64,000 nt of DNA, taken from Prostheceraeus crozeri (lineage: Eukaryota; Platyhelminthes; Polycladida; Euryleptidae). This document shows positions 50,998 to 60,704 of the stretch, one piece after another; positions within the stretch are counted from its first letter, which is position 1, and every line of letters starts with the position of its first letter. Below the pieces are notes generated by a model. The model did not search any database. It worked only from the letters and a program-made list of their open reading frames with translations, and had not been told where the DNA came from. The stretch covers positions 124,001 to 188,000 of the forward strand of contig CAJQUW010015620.1 in the NCBI GenBank assembly GCA_907163375.1. Direction: 5' to 3'. Position numbers and translations under genes: made by a program.

Positions 50998-51804
50998 ATG
51001 GATGAATTTATTACTTTAAAAATGAATGAAATGTCTTTAAATAAAAAAAAACTTAAATTTAATCATCATCCAAATTTATCTAATAAAGTTTTAGCAGTTA
51101 TTTGCGGAAGATCAGGATGTGGAAAAACATATCTATTATTTAAAATTTTAACGACTCCAAATTTTTTGGATTATAACAATCTTATAATTTATACAACAAC
51201 GGCAGAACAACCCGTCTATCAATTTTTAAAATATGGATTTGAAAATAATCTTACAAAAACAGCAATTGCTTCTCTATTCGAAGAATACGAAAAATCTGAA
51301 TATGAAGAAGAAATAAATTTGTGGTGTGAAGAAGCAGCAAAAAATAAACAATTAGTTGAATCCAATAAAAATAAGCATATAAAGATACAACTAATAGATG
51401 ATAGTGGTAATATGCAAGATCCTAGTAAACTAGATAAAACAATGAAACATTGTGTAATTTTTGATGATTGTGTTAATGACAGAAATCAGTCAGTTCAAAG
51501 AAATTATTTCACAAGAGGTAGACATAATAACTGTAGTGTATTTTATTTAACACAAAGTATGTATTCATTAGACGGAAGTGTTATTAGAAAGAATGCAAAT
51601 ATATTTATACTATTTGAAATAAATGCAAGAAACTTAAGTGATTTGTTAAGAGATTTATGTATAAGAGATAAAGATGAATTTAAACAATCGTGTAATAATG
51701 CTTGGGCAAAAGATTATGGATTCATTACAATTAATATTGATAAAAAATTCATGATAGAGTTATCGAAGATTTGTTTACTGAGTAATAAAAAATATACAAC
51801 ATAG
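50998..51804 (+). CDS. ATP: Polinton A32-like genome-packaging ATPase
   Basis: 268 aa. Walker A is CGRSGCGKTYLL (residues about 36-46) and Walker B is HCVIFDDCVND. The conserved RNYFTRGRHNNCSVFYLTQS block precedes IRKNANIFILFEINARN. This is the FtsK/HerA-superfamily packaging motor typical of Polintons and related viruses, which pumps DNA into capsids. Complete, with normal length. A second, divergent ATPase of the same superfamily is encoded at 42577-44074. Confidence 0.88.
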   Translation: MDEFITLKMNEMSLNKKKLKFNHHPNLSNKVLAVICGRSGCGKTYLLFKILTTPNFLDYNNLIIYTTTAEQPVYQFLKYGFENNLTKTAIASLFEEYEKSEYEEEINLWCEEAAKNKQLVESNKNKHIKIQLIDDSGNMQDPSKLDKTMKHCVIFDDCVNDRNQSVQRNYFTRGRHNNCSVFYLTQSMYSLDGSVIRKNANIFILFEINARNLSDLLRDLCIRDKDEFKQSCNNAWAKDYGFITINIDKKFMIELSKICLLSNKKYTT

Positions 51805-51909
51805 TGGTATAATATTTTTTTTAAAATATAATATTTGAATTTTGTGGTAACATTGGAATACAACAAAAACATTTTACTGAACAAATTACTTTTTTATTGC
51901 TTTGTTGTC

Positions 51910-51984
51910 TGACATCTTTTCGTTTAAAATTTTCTCGTTTAAAATTTTCTCGTTTAAAATTTTCTCGTTTAAAATTTTCTCGTA
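51910..51984. repeat. 15-bp tandem repeat
   Basis: CGTTTAAAATTTTCT is repeated about four to five times between convergent gene ends. Confidence 0.88.
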
Positions 51985-52704
51985 TTAAGTTTTGTTTAAT
52001 AAAGTTTTGTCTAATAAAGTTTTTAGCTCTTCTAAAAAAATTTTATCATCACTAAAAGTTTTACCATCCTTTTTATTTTTATCATCAACTTTTTCTGTCT
52101 GTGATTGAAATGATATTTGATTTACTTCATTAGCTATTTGATCAAATTTTTCAATCTCATCTAACGTAATAACATTATCATCACATACTCTTTGAAAGTA
52201 GTAATGTAGTTTATCATATACTTCTTTAATATGTAAATGCTTAGTTTTTAATGATTTTCGTTTCTTAGTTATTAAAGATTTTTCTAACATTGTAGCAAGT
52301 GAAGTTGCAAAAACACCCGTACCTGTTAAAGCTGTAGCAACTACTGGAATTACTAAAACACCTGAAGATATAACATTTGTTAAAGCACCTAAACTTATTG
52401 TTAAGAATATGCCAATTCCTTGTGTTACATTCTTAACTTTACTCCATCTCTTTCTTAATTTTTTATAATGCTCTAATCTTAATAATAATTGAGATTCCTT
52501 ATCTTTCATATACCTTACTCTATCTTTGTGTTTTTCAATATTTAATTCACTTATTTTTAATTGAGATAACGAAGGATATATTCTTAAGGTTCCTTCCATT
52601 TTTGTTTCATCCATTTCTGAAGTTCCTTCCACTTTTGTTTCTTCCATTTTTAAAGAAATATTTTTAACGGCGAAGCCCTGGAAGACATCTCCGATGTCCC
52701 GCAA
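51985..52704 (-). CDS. Unassigned coiled-coil membrane protein of the Polinton
   Basis: Up to 239 aa; ATG at about 52647 (MEETKVEGTSEMDETKMEGT) may be the true start. Two hydrophobic segments (GIGIFLTISLGALTNVISSG and VLVIPVVATALTGTGVFATS) lie between basic coiled-coil helices. The longer start runs through a hairpin module (RDIGDVFQGFAVKN). The 5' part of the gene lies inside the right inverted repeat, so the left arm holds a truncated copy. A role in membrane interaction is possible; nothing firmer can be said. Confidence 0.6.
   Translation of the reverse strand: MRDIGDVFQGFAVKNISLKMEETKVEGTSEMDETKMEGTLRIYPSLSQLKISELNIEKHKDRVRYMKDKESQLLLRLEHYKKLRKRWSKVKNVTQGIGIFLTISLGALTNVISSGVLVIPVVATALTGTGVFATSLATMLEKSLITKKRKSLKTKHLHIKEVYDKLHYYFQRVCDDNVITLDEIEKFDQIANEVNQISFQSQTEKVDDKNKKDGKTFSDDKIFLEELKTLLDKTLLNKT
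52669..52703 (-). repeat. Hairpin module present in one terminal repeat only
   Basis: GACATC-gga-GATGTC is followed by GGGCTTCGCCG. At the matching place in the left arm (near 34430) this block is absent, so it marks a gain or loss after the arms were last made alike. Confidence 0.8.
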
Positions 52705-52900
52705 GTCACATGATATATTTTAAAAACCTGAAAGATGGATAAAATTCATGAATTTGAAATTCTCAACTTTTATAATTTTTAGTGTCCTAGAACGGTCATG
52801 ATTTTGGCGGGGGTAAAAATTGTAATTCTCAAATTTTAAGATTCTTAACTTTTATGATTTTCGGTGTCCTGGAACGGTCATGATTTTGGCGGGGGTGAAA

Positions 52901-52932
52901 ATCGAACCGAAGGTTCTAGGGCTTCGCCCGAT
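52901..52932 (+). repeat. Double-hairpin module in right inverted repeat
   Basis: Inverse of the module at 34106-34137, same 32-nt canonical form as the copy at 47804-47835 in PolB. Confidence 0.85.
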
Positions 52933-53225
52933 TGTAATTCTCAAATTTGAGATTTTGAAAAATTTGAAAATTGGGTACTTTTAAAAACGACATAAATTCA
53001 TGAATTTAGACCCTTTTTCAGGTTTTTAAGACCTAAATTCATGAATTTATGTCGTTTTTAAAGATACAATTTTTTTGAAAAATGGTACTTTTTGAATGGA
53101 CTAAATTCATGAATTTAGGTCTTAAAAACCTGAAAAAGGGACTAAATTCATAAATTTATGTCGTTTTTAAAAGTACTAATTTTTTTGATTTTATGGTGTC
53201 CTGGAACGGTCTTTTGACCATTACT

Positions 53226-53231
53226 AGTTTT
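53226..53231. repeat. Polinton target-site duplication, right
   Basis: AGTTTT, identical to 33807-33812. Confidence 0.93.
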
Positions 53232-54276
53232 GAAACTTTTCAATGTTTTTTAAATAGCAGAAGAGGCGTTTTAGTAACGCATTTCGAATAGAATTCCCGA
53301 CCACGGGGCACCATGAACCACTTCTCAACTTTTTTCTAGGTGATAACGGTAAAAAATAGTTCAATCCTGCAGAGCTACCAAAAATATGCCGACGTATCAA
53401 CATTATCAAAACCGGTGAGTATAATTATTTCACATCAGCAGAATGCAATAGAGTGCAAAAAACTGAAAAGGGCTCATGGTGCCCCCACTCTCCGCTATAT
53501 AATCTACAAACTAAAATTTTTTTCTATCATTGCATAACAAGCAGATTTCCAAAAATATAACGCTTTTTTTCCCATTGTATTTGTCGTGCATTGTATTTGT
53601 TTGTGTTGGTTCTTCCAAAACACGCATGGGGGGGACGATGTTGCTCGTAGCACACCCCAACAAGTTTTTCTAAAATTCGATACTTTTTGTAAAGCAACGC
53701 ATGATGATGTAAAAGGAACACTTATAGGTGGTCCTTTATCCTACTGTGGAGGATCTCACGGTTTGGCTGCAAATGTTTCGTCATCTTGGGCTGAAGCTTC
53801 TCTTAGTAAGAGCGATTTGTGATTTTCTATATATTCTCTCAGGATTCAATGGACTCATTCTCTCAGGCAGCAAGCCTGTTGCTTATTTATTGCTCAGATC
53901 AGGAAGTTGTGGAAGTTGTGACAGGGATTTGATATCGAAAAAGTATATTCCACAATCCACACAGTGCGGACCACAATTTTGAATCTCTAACGCAACCCAA
54001 GAGCACATTCCTCTAAGCTGGGAAAATCCTGACATGAATGGACGCAAATAACTCAATGATCCGACCCGGATTCAGCCCTACTCCAGATAATTAAAGCCAC
54101 AGAGCAGAATATAGCAATTCAAATTTGCTTCCTGAGAAAACAAACATAGATGCTGACAGAATAGTACGCATATATTGGCACAAATAACATTCAAACAAAT
54201 TATTGCTTGTAATTTTCGTATGTAAGCTCATAGAACTTGTGGAGATGCAAATATGAATAGCGATAATCTCATTATT
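53232..54276. other. Noncoding stretch between Polinton and transporter gene
   Basis: No recognisable coding sequence. An AATAAA on the minus strand near 53885 could end the transporter transcript. Confidence 0.45.
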
Positions 54277-55794
54277 TCATCCCTCTGCACTGTCAGTGGC
54301 TGACACAACATTAAGATAAAGCTGAAAAAATGTGGTGATATGGTCAAAAACTTTAATATGTAGCTTTAAGTATACAAATGGAATGTAGACAAATATTCCA
54401 CTTATGACAAATACAAAAGCATAAAGGAACTCAATGCGTGGATCTTTAATAATAGGTGCTACTACCAAGTAAACAGAAATTAAAAACATAGCAATTGGAA
54501 AAAAGATGGGCATTCTAAATTTCCTCTCGATATTTGGTCTTGTCAATCGCAGTACAACAACCGAAAGAAATGTAAGACCATAAAAGGACCAGATAGTGAA
54601 ACTAAAGAAGTCAATAATTTGACTTATATTGGCGGGGAATATAAAAATGATACTTATGACACCAATAAGAAGTAAAGCAGGTAAGGGAGTCTTTCGCTTT
54701 CGATGCAACATTGCTAGTATACCAGGACAGTGGCCCCTTCTTGCTGCGGCAAAACACAGTCTTCCAGAGCTGAATAATGAACCATTTGCTGCTCCGAAAG
54801 TAGAAATGGCTACAGCGATGGGGACTGCTATTGCCACGGATGGTATTACAATGTTAGCCCAAGATACTGCGACCGCAGGAGACGCAATTAATGCTTCTGG
54901 CGAAAGCACAGTAAAATATGCTATGTTCATAAATAGATAGACTGCAGTCACAAAAGGAATAGATATGATAATGGCTCGAGGTAAATTTCTATACGGATTC
55001 TGAAGTTCTTCGGTGCAATAGTTCAAATTATTCCAACCATCGTAAGCCCAAAGCCCATCATAAAAGGCGAGAGCAAGTGCAGAGGGATCGGTTGAAGTTC
55101 CCTGAAAGCCAGTTGCAAGGTGCTTTGTATTTCCTTGAAGTAGCATTGCTATTCCTCCACCAATGATGATGAGACAGGCAATAACTTTTACCACTGTAAA
55201 AAGATTTTGTGTAACGGTACCAGATTTAACACTCCAACAGTTGATGAAAGTGATAAAGAGTATTCCAGTGCTGGCAACCATTAAAACAATATACCGCGGA
55301 GGACCGCAACTGTCAAACATTGGCTGCAAAACATAACCGGTAAATGCCAGCATTATGACAGCCATCATAGCAGGTTTCAGTATGAGAACGGATGACCACT
55401 GAAACAAAAAAGCTGGAAGTGGACCGAAAAATCGATGGAGAGGTCCAAATGCTTCTAAAAGATAAGCATACTCTCCACCAGATTCTGTTGTAATGCAACC
55501 AAGTTCAACATAGCAGAGAGCTCCGACAATGGAAATAAGACCACAAAAGAGCCATACTATCAGACTCATACCGATTGAGCCAGTAGATTGCAGAATACCA
55601 CCAGGAGATATGAAAATACCTGATCCTATCATAGTTCCCACTATCATGGCTGATCCTGATAATAGGCCGAGTCGACGTTTCAAGTGGCGTGGCTTGCTTC
55701 CCGATGAGTTTTCTTCAAATGCACCAGACATTTTGTTGGGTCTGTGGTGCACACCCGATTCATCACTGTCGTCTTGAAACGCTTGATTTTTCAT
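54277..55794 (-). CDS. SLC7-family amino-acid transporter (light-chain type)
   Basis: 505 aa in one uninterrupted exon. TM1 carries the substrate-binding IGSGIFISPGGI motif (about residues 56-68). Further family blocks are GGEYAYLLEAFGPLHRF, LAFYDGLWAYDGWNNLNYCT then EELQNPYRNLPRAI (about 242-274), and SSGRLCFAAARRGHCP. Twelve membrane helices are apparent. Cys163 (FDSCGPP, between TM3 and TM4) is where light chains of heteromeric transporters (b0,+AT, y+LAT, LAT) bond to an SLC3 heavy chain. Closest in feel to b0,+AT/y+LAT; substrate is not decided. An acceptor-like TCATTTTAG just upstream of the ATG suggests a 5' noncoding exon further right. It is the only clear host gene here. Confidence 0.93.
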   Translation of the reverse strand: MKNQAFQDDSDESGVHHRPNKMSGAFEENSSGSKPRHLKRRLGLLSGSAMIVGTMIGSGIFISPGGILQSTGSIGMSLIVWLFCGLISIVGALCYVELGCITTESGGEYAYLLEAFGPLHRFFGPLPAFLFQWSSVLILKPAMMAVIMLAFTGYVLQPMFDSCGPPRYIVLMVASTGILFITFINCWSVKSGTVTQNLFTVVKVIACLIIIGGGIAMLLQGNTKHLATGFQGTSTDPSALALAFYDGLWAYDGWNNLNYCTEELQNPYRNLPRAIIISIPFVTAVYLFMNIAYFTVLSPEALIASPAVAVSWANIVIPSVAIAVPIAVAISTFGAANGSLFSSGRLCFAAARRGHCPGILAMLHRKRKTPLPALLLIGVISIIFIFPANISQIIDFFSFTIWSFYGLTFLSVVVLRLTRPNIERKFRMPIFFPIAMFLISVYLVVAPIIKDPRIEFLYAFVFVISGIFVYIPFVYLKLHIKVFDHITTFFQLYLNVVSATDSAEG

Positions 55795-58040
55795 TGAATC
55801 GAGGTTTTCTAAAATGACACTCGTGAATCAAGTGAAGTGTGGAGTCGTACATCTACCATCAGTAGACAATGGAATGCAACTCAAATGAAAGTTCTCTGAT
55901 TACGTAAACGAAATTAATACATTCATCAGTGATCATTGGAGCGGCACCATACATTTTGTTACAAATTCGAGTGATAGGTAATTGGTAGCTTTATCTCAAC
56001 GTGTTCAAACAAATTAACTTGCAGTTGTGTTTGCTGTGGAATGATATCGGAAATTGAAATGTACCGTAGCTTGACACTCTTCATTCATTCATGGACAGGC
56101 TATGATTCATACATTTGAAATCAACTGTCATAGCATTCAATTCAATTTTCATTGTGACATCAATGTAGGAACAGTATCCACCTTTAGAGGACACGAATGC
56201 AAAAATTCCGAACACGCGTAAGACAGGCAGATGGTAATCTGAAACAAGATTATGCATCAAATTAAGAAACTGATAAACTTAACAAAAGAAATCTATCAAT
56301 GTTCGGCTGAAATTTCATATAAAATGCATTGCTCCAAAAAATAAATCCTTAATCCCATAGCTATCCTGTCATCCATTTTACACGGCATCATGCATGCTAT
56401 AGGCTTATATAAAACATAGCCTAATTTAATAAAAATAGGACAGATGAAGTGAAACCTGATGACTTTCTGGGAAGCTTGAAATTTAAGAAAGTTCGCTGAA
56501 ATGGATGTTATGACAACATCTGCTCGAATTAACCCCTGAGTTTCTTTATTTCAAACTATGACAACACCAAGTTACAAACAATCAAGTAGGCAATACACAA
56601 TGAGGGACTTGAGGCAAGGAAGTGAATGAGGACAGTCCTTGAGTGATGTGATTAAAGCAAGGACTTGATGGAAAAAAGAGTAAGGTCAGGCTCGCAGTCA
56701 TGTGACCAAGAAGTAGGGACTTGAGATGAGGAACTGAATGAGGAGTTGAGGACAGTCTTACAGCCGTTGAATGGAAGAAGGAAGAAGGACAAAGGATATT
56801 TTGAAAGAAATACTTACACGAGTTAAAACTTAAGGGATAATAATTGGGCTATGAAAGTTATTCCGGATGAATTGCATGCGAACTCTGAATGAAAGACAGT
56901 CTAATTAATTATGTTAGCAAAGAAATCGCAGTCATTCCTAGAAAGTACGTAGAGTTCACAAATTCTTCATTTCCCTTATGAGAAGTAATGCATATTTCAG
57001 ATAATCTAATCGATCAAAAAAAATCGAGAACAGGAAAGCAATACGTAATTCGCATTGAATGAAAGCATGGAAGTGCTTCATGCCGTAAAGAGATGCTGTG
57101 CAATTTCAATGTTAGCTGCATACTTTAAGAGATTTTTGATCATGATGCATGCCTACTCTAGGACTTACAATAACAAGCGAGAAAGAAAGCGGAATGAAGA
57201 GAAGGCTTAATATGAAAAGACTAAAAAACGATGACACTGTAGTAAAGGATAAATTAAGGATAAAGCATAAAGTATTAAGGAGATGCAGAAAAAAATGAAG
57301 TTTCACGGATAATAATTGATGAGCAAATGGAATTCGATAATGGTTTGTAGGTTACAAACTGGGCAAATATCAGATTTTCAATTTTGATGGGTCAAAATCA
57401 ATGGGTGCGAAAAATGCGGAAGATTCGTTTTTATGTCAGGATAAATGAGAAAGCCTATAAACTCACCCTGTCGTACAGAAGAAAATTATCTAATCAATAG
57501 CTTTACATCAATATTGCGCACAACATTATAGTAATTCACGATGGAATGATTGAATATAAACTTACTTGCAAGCGGCATGATGAAAAATCACAAACCGCAG
57601 AGCTTCTATGTGAAAGAGGAATGAAATGCACCAGTGAATCGATTCAGCTCGCTGAAGTCACTGTGAACAATTCTCTTCAACAATAGAAATAACAAGAAAT
57701 GCAATATTGCATGTTCACTTTGGGGACACACCCAGGTTAAATAGCATTTTGCTACAATGACCAATTTTCTAGCTTTCTATCCTAGAGAATTCTAAGTCAC
57801 CTGTTCTGAAATGCAGTTGCTGATGACGTTTGGCTCAATGTCGATGTTGTCCTTACTCGTAAATAAGTAGCCTCGTACTGTTTTTGGAATGGTGCACTAT
57901 TTTGTGGGCGGACAATAGGCCTACATGCCATTCAAACTTTGGGTTAGAAAGCATTATCTGCAATTGAAATTGTTAGGCAAGTTCGATATCATAAAATTTT
58001 TATTGCCATGTAAATCTCGCTTGAACAAGTTTTCATTAAT
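55795..58040. other. Noncoding stretch upstream of the transporter
   Basis: No coding region recognised. A diverged duplication near 56600-56760 repeats GGGACTTGAG...GAATGAGGA...GACAGTC with a period of about 112 bp. It may include the transporter's promoter and 5' exon, which I could not place. Confidence 0.4.
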
Positions 58041-58067
58041 GTGAGACAGAAGCAAACGTCACCCGGT

Positions 58068-58472
58068 GCTTCTATTCTCCCCCCCCCCACATTTTTGCTG
58101 CTGACACCCGAGAGTTTTGCATCGTCTCTCGATGCACGATCTTCTCTTGCTCCGAAGGGCAGTCTCACTACTCGCCAAAAGCGCTGAATGTGTAAAATGA
58201 GCTTGTAGAACATTTGCATCCTCAGAACTAGACAACTGCTCGTCATTGTCTGCAGACAACAAATCCCACGAAGCTCATAATCATAGCTGTACCTTGTATT
58301 CTGACTGAGTATCCAAGGCACCAATCCTTTATCCCAGGGTTCAAGTAAGACATCTCAGTGCTGTACTGTCACTTAGTGATAGATGAAGTCTATTCTAAAT
58401 CCAACGTGACTAATTTTGACGAAATTTGATGAATTTGGAAAAGTTGGAAAATGTGGGGGGGGGAAGAATAGA
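58068..58472. repeat. Small inverted repeat around poly-C/poly-G
   Basis: TTCTATTCTCCCCCCCCCCA at about 58070-58091 is mirrored by TGGGGGGGGGAAGAATAGAA at 58453-58472. About 360 bp of unique sequence lies between. Confidence 0.65.
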
Positions 58473-58556
58473 AGTACCAAGTCATCCTACGACAGAACAG
58501 CTGAGGTTGAAAAATAAAGAGAAAATTTATTTAAAACAGCCTTTTCTTCCAATGAC

Positions 58557-58848
58557 TTTAAGTAAAGAAAATAAAAATCAACTCATAATATAATGTATTA
58601 TCTTAAGTATATATATACATCATAATATAATGTACTTTCTGTAGTCCAATGTCTCGATTTCAGTATACATGCATTTCTTACTAACTTTATCTTTTCATAG
58701 CTATGTATTTTGAATGTCTATAACTTTCAGTGTAAGATTATTTTGAATCCTTTTGTATCATGACGTCATCTTATGATTAGAGTCATCGAAAGCGCTTAAG
58801 ATAATACATTATATTATGAGTTTATTTTTATTTTCTTTACTTAAAGAA
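58557..58848. mobile_element. MITE-like element with 51-bp inverted ends
   Basis: The ends CTTTAAGTAAAGAAAATAAA and its inverse agree over about 51 bp with one mismatch, enclosing about 190 bp. The interior has a phrase (CCAATGTCTCGATTTCAGTA) also seen near 22115. No clear target duplication and no coding content. Confidence 0.7.
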
Positions 58849-59300
58849 AATTTATTAGTTCAGAAATTAAGGTTAAGAAAAATTAGAGGATTCAATCGGA
58901 CTTCTAGAGGTCCACAAGAGTACTTCGAGGCATTTCTAGGCGCAAATTTATTATCATGTAAATGGAAGCATTGAAAGATTGCCATTGAAATTTTGTGAGT
59001 GTTTATCGTCAAAATATTGTTCTGCTTTTATTTTCGCAATTGTGAATACAATTTTCTACGATCGAAAGAATTGCATTTTTGATTATTGAAATAAAGAGGA
59101 CAGACCGATGGCAACAAAAGAACTGATAGCTCTATCCATAGTTCTATCTGCGTTTAATTTTAAAATGCGCACTGTGTTGTTGCCAGTAACAGACTATCGC
59201 TGTTACTAGTATCTCGTTAGTTATCATTTCGCTAGCATTTGCATTGAACACATTTCGTAAGTGTGCTCGTAGTAAGGCGATGAAGTTAGCAATTAACTCC
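58849..59300. other. Noncoding stretch, nothing assigned
   Basis: No gene or repeat recognised on either strand. Confidence 0.4.
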
Positions 59301-60341
59301 GGCATTAGCTTTTCTCAGATAATTTGCTCGCGTCTCAAAATTCACATACAAGTGCATTCTCCAACCAGAAATTTGCTCATCAACACCCCGAAACAAGAAA
59401 ATTAAAGGAAATAGGAGAAAGTATCACTAAAAGATCAAAAGTCAATGCTACCATTAATGCTAACTTCACGCGCCATTTAAACCAATTTGCTCGCCATCAA
59501 AAATAGTGTAGCATCAACAAACAGTTCATTTCCGAATTTGCTCACATCTTTTCCAATCCCTCCTGCCCCTCAAATACAGAGAAAATGTTTTTTCGTCTCG
59601 AAATCAACCGAAAATTAATGATAAAACTAATGCTAACTTCATGGGGCATCAAAATGAATTTGCTCGCACTCACAAGCGACTCAGGATTGTCAATTGGATG
59701 ATTCCCGAATTTGCTCGCATGTTTTCAATTGCCTAACGGCTCTAGAACGACTCAGAATATCGATCTATGTATCGAAAAAATCATACATTTATAAAAAGTT
59801 TATGCTAACTTCATGGAACATCAAAATGAATTTGCTAGCTAAAGCAAACGACTCAGGATTGTCATTTCGATACATAGATCAATATTCTGAGTCGGTCTTG
59901 AGCCGTTAGACAATCGAAAACATGCGAGCAAATTCGGGAATCATCCAATTGACAATCCTGAGTCACTTGTGAGGGCGAGCAAATTCATTTTGATGCCCCA
60001 TGAAGTTCGCATTAGTTTTATCATTAATTTTCGGTTGATTTCGAGACGAAAAAACATTTTCTCTGTATTTGAGGGGCAGGAGGGATTGGAAAAGATGTGA
60101 GAAAATTCGGAAATGAACTGTTTGTTGATGCTACACTATTTTTGATGGCGAGCAAATTGGTTTAAATGGCGTGTGAAGTTAGCATTAATGGTAGCATTAA
60201 CTTTTGATCTTTTAGTGATACTTTCTCCTATTTCCTTTAATTTTCTTGTTTCGGGGTGTTGATGAGCAAATTCCTGGTTGGAGAATGCACTTGTATGTGA
60301 ATTTTGAGACGCGAGCAAATTATCTGAGAAAAGATAATGCC
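59301..60341. repeat. 1.04-kb near-perfect palindrome with phased AATTTGCTCGC motifs
   Basis: The left arm (about 59301-59790) and right arm (about 59855-60341) are reverse complements with only scattered differences around a centre of roughly 70 bp. Ends are GGCATTA...TAATGCC. Along each arm AATTTGCTCGC or AATTTGCTCAC recurs about every 70-100 bp, several times next to GCTAACTTCA. Open frames inside are mirror images and not genes. It could be a long-TIR fold-back transposon, a palindrome made by replication, or an end of the neighbouring gene cluster's element. Confidence 0.85.
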
Positions 60342-60704
60342 AGGTCACTATTAATCCTTTTCGTTGGCAATTCAATTGGCTAATCATGTATTATCAAGTG
60401 TCAAGCATTAATCAAGTAAATTGTCATAAATTCACCATAAGTAGTGATCCCCTGACAAAATCAAGTGCAAAATGTGCACGCTGAGTCATCCCCCACTCTG
60501 TAGAGAGGAAGGACATGGCCAAGGATGTGCTGGGAAGGAATGGGTCCGTGAGGAGGAAACCGTTCCCTACCCCCCCCCTCTAGAAGGAAGGAAGGAAGGA
60601 GGAGCAGCAAGGGTAGGAATCTAGGAACGCCAGAGTTAGAGAAAGGTTGGTTTTGGACGTTTAGGGATAAGAAAGGTCTTATTTCGGGCAGAAGGAGTGC
60701 TCGG

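Larger units (their letters stand above)
33813..53225. mobile_element. Polinton/Maverick, 19.4 kb, nearly whole
   Basis: Ends are 5'-AGTAATGGTC and its inverse, with long inverted repeats and a perfect 6-bp target duplication. Gene content is that of a complete self-synthesising element: protein-primed PolB, retroviral-type integrase, adenain-like protease, A32-type ATPases, double-jelly-roll major capsid and penton-like minor capsid. Accessory proteins are described separately. The left genes run mostly leftward and the right genes mostly rightward. The element is extremely AT-rich, apart from GC-rich double-hairpin modules. It looks nearly whole, with about one or two breaks. The intact duplication and close terminal repeats point to a recent insertion. 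Confidence 0.96.
52445..53225 (-). repeat. Polinton right terminal inverted repeat
   Basis: Partner of 33813-34590. It differs mainly by lacking one tandem unit of about 100 bp and by carrying an extra hairpin module (52669-52703). It ends ...CCATTACT before the target duplication. Confidence 0.9.

Noticed and set aside
41225-51984. Regular direct repeats that might suggest a CRISPR array
   Set aside because: They are simple tandem repeats without unique spacers, in a eukaryotic element.
53340-53982. Small plus-strand frames right of the Polinton
   Set aside because: No domain, no splice structure and no poly(A) arrangement that fits.
59324-60387. Two nearly identical 60-83 codon frames facing each other
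   Set aside because: They are the same palindrome arm read from each side, not genes.
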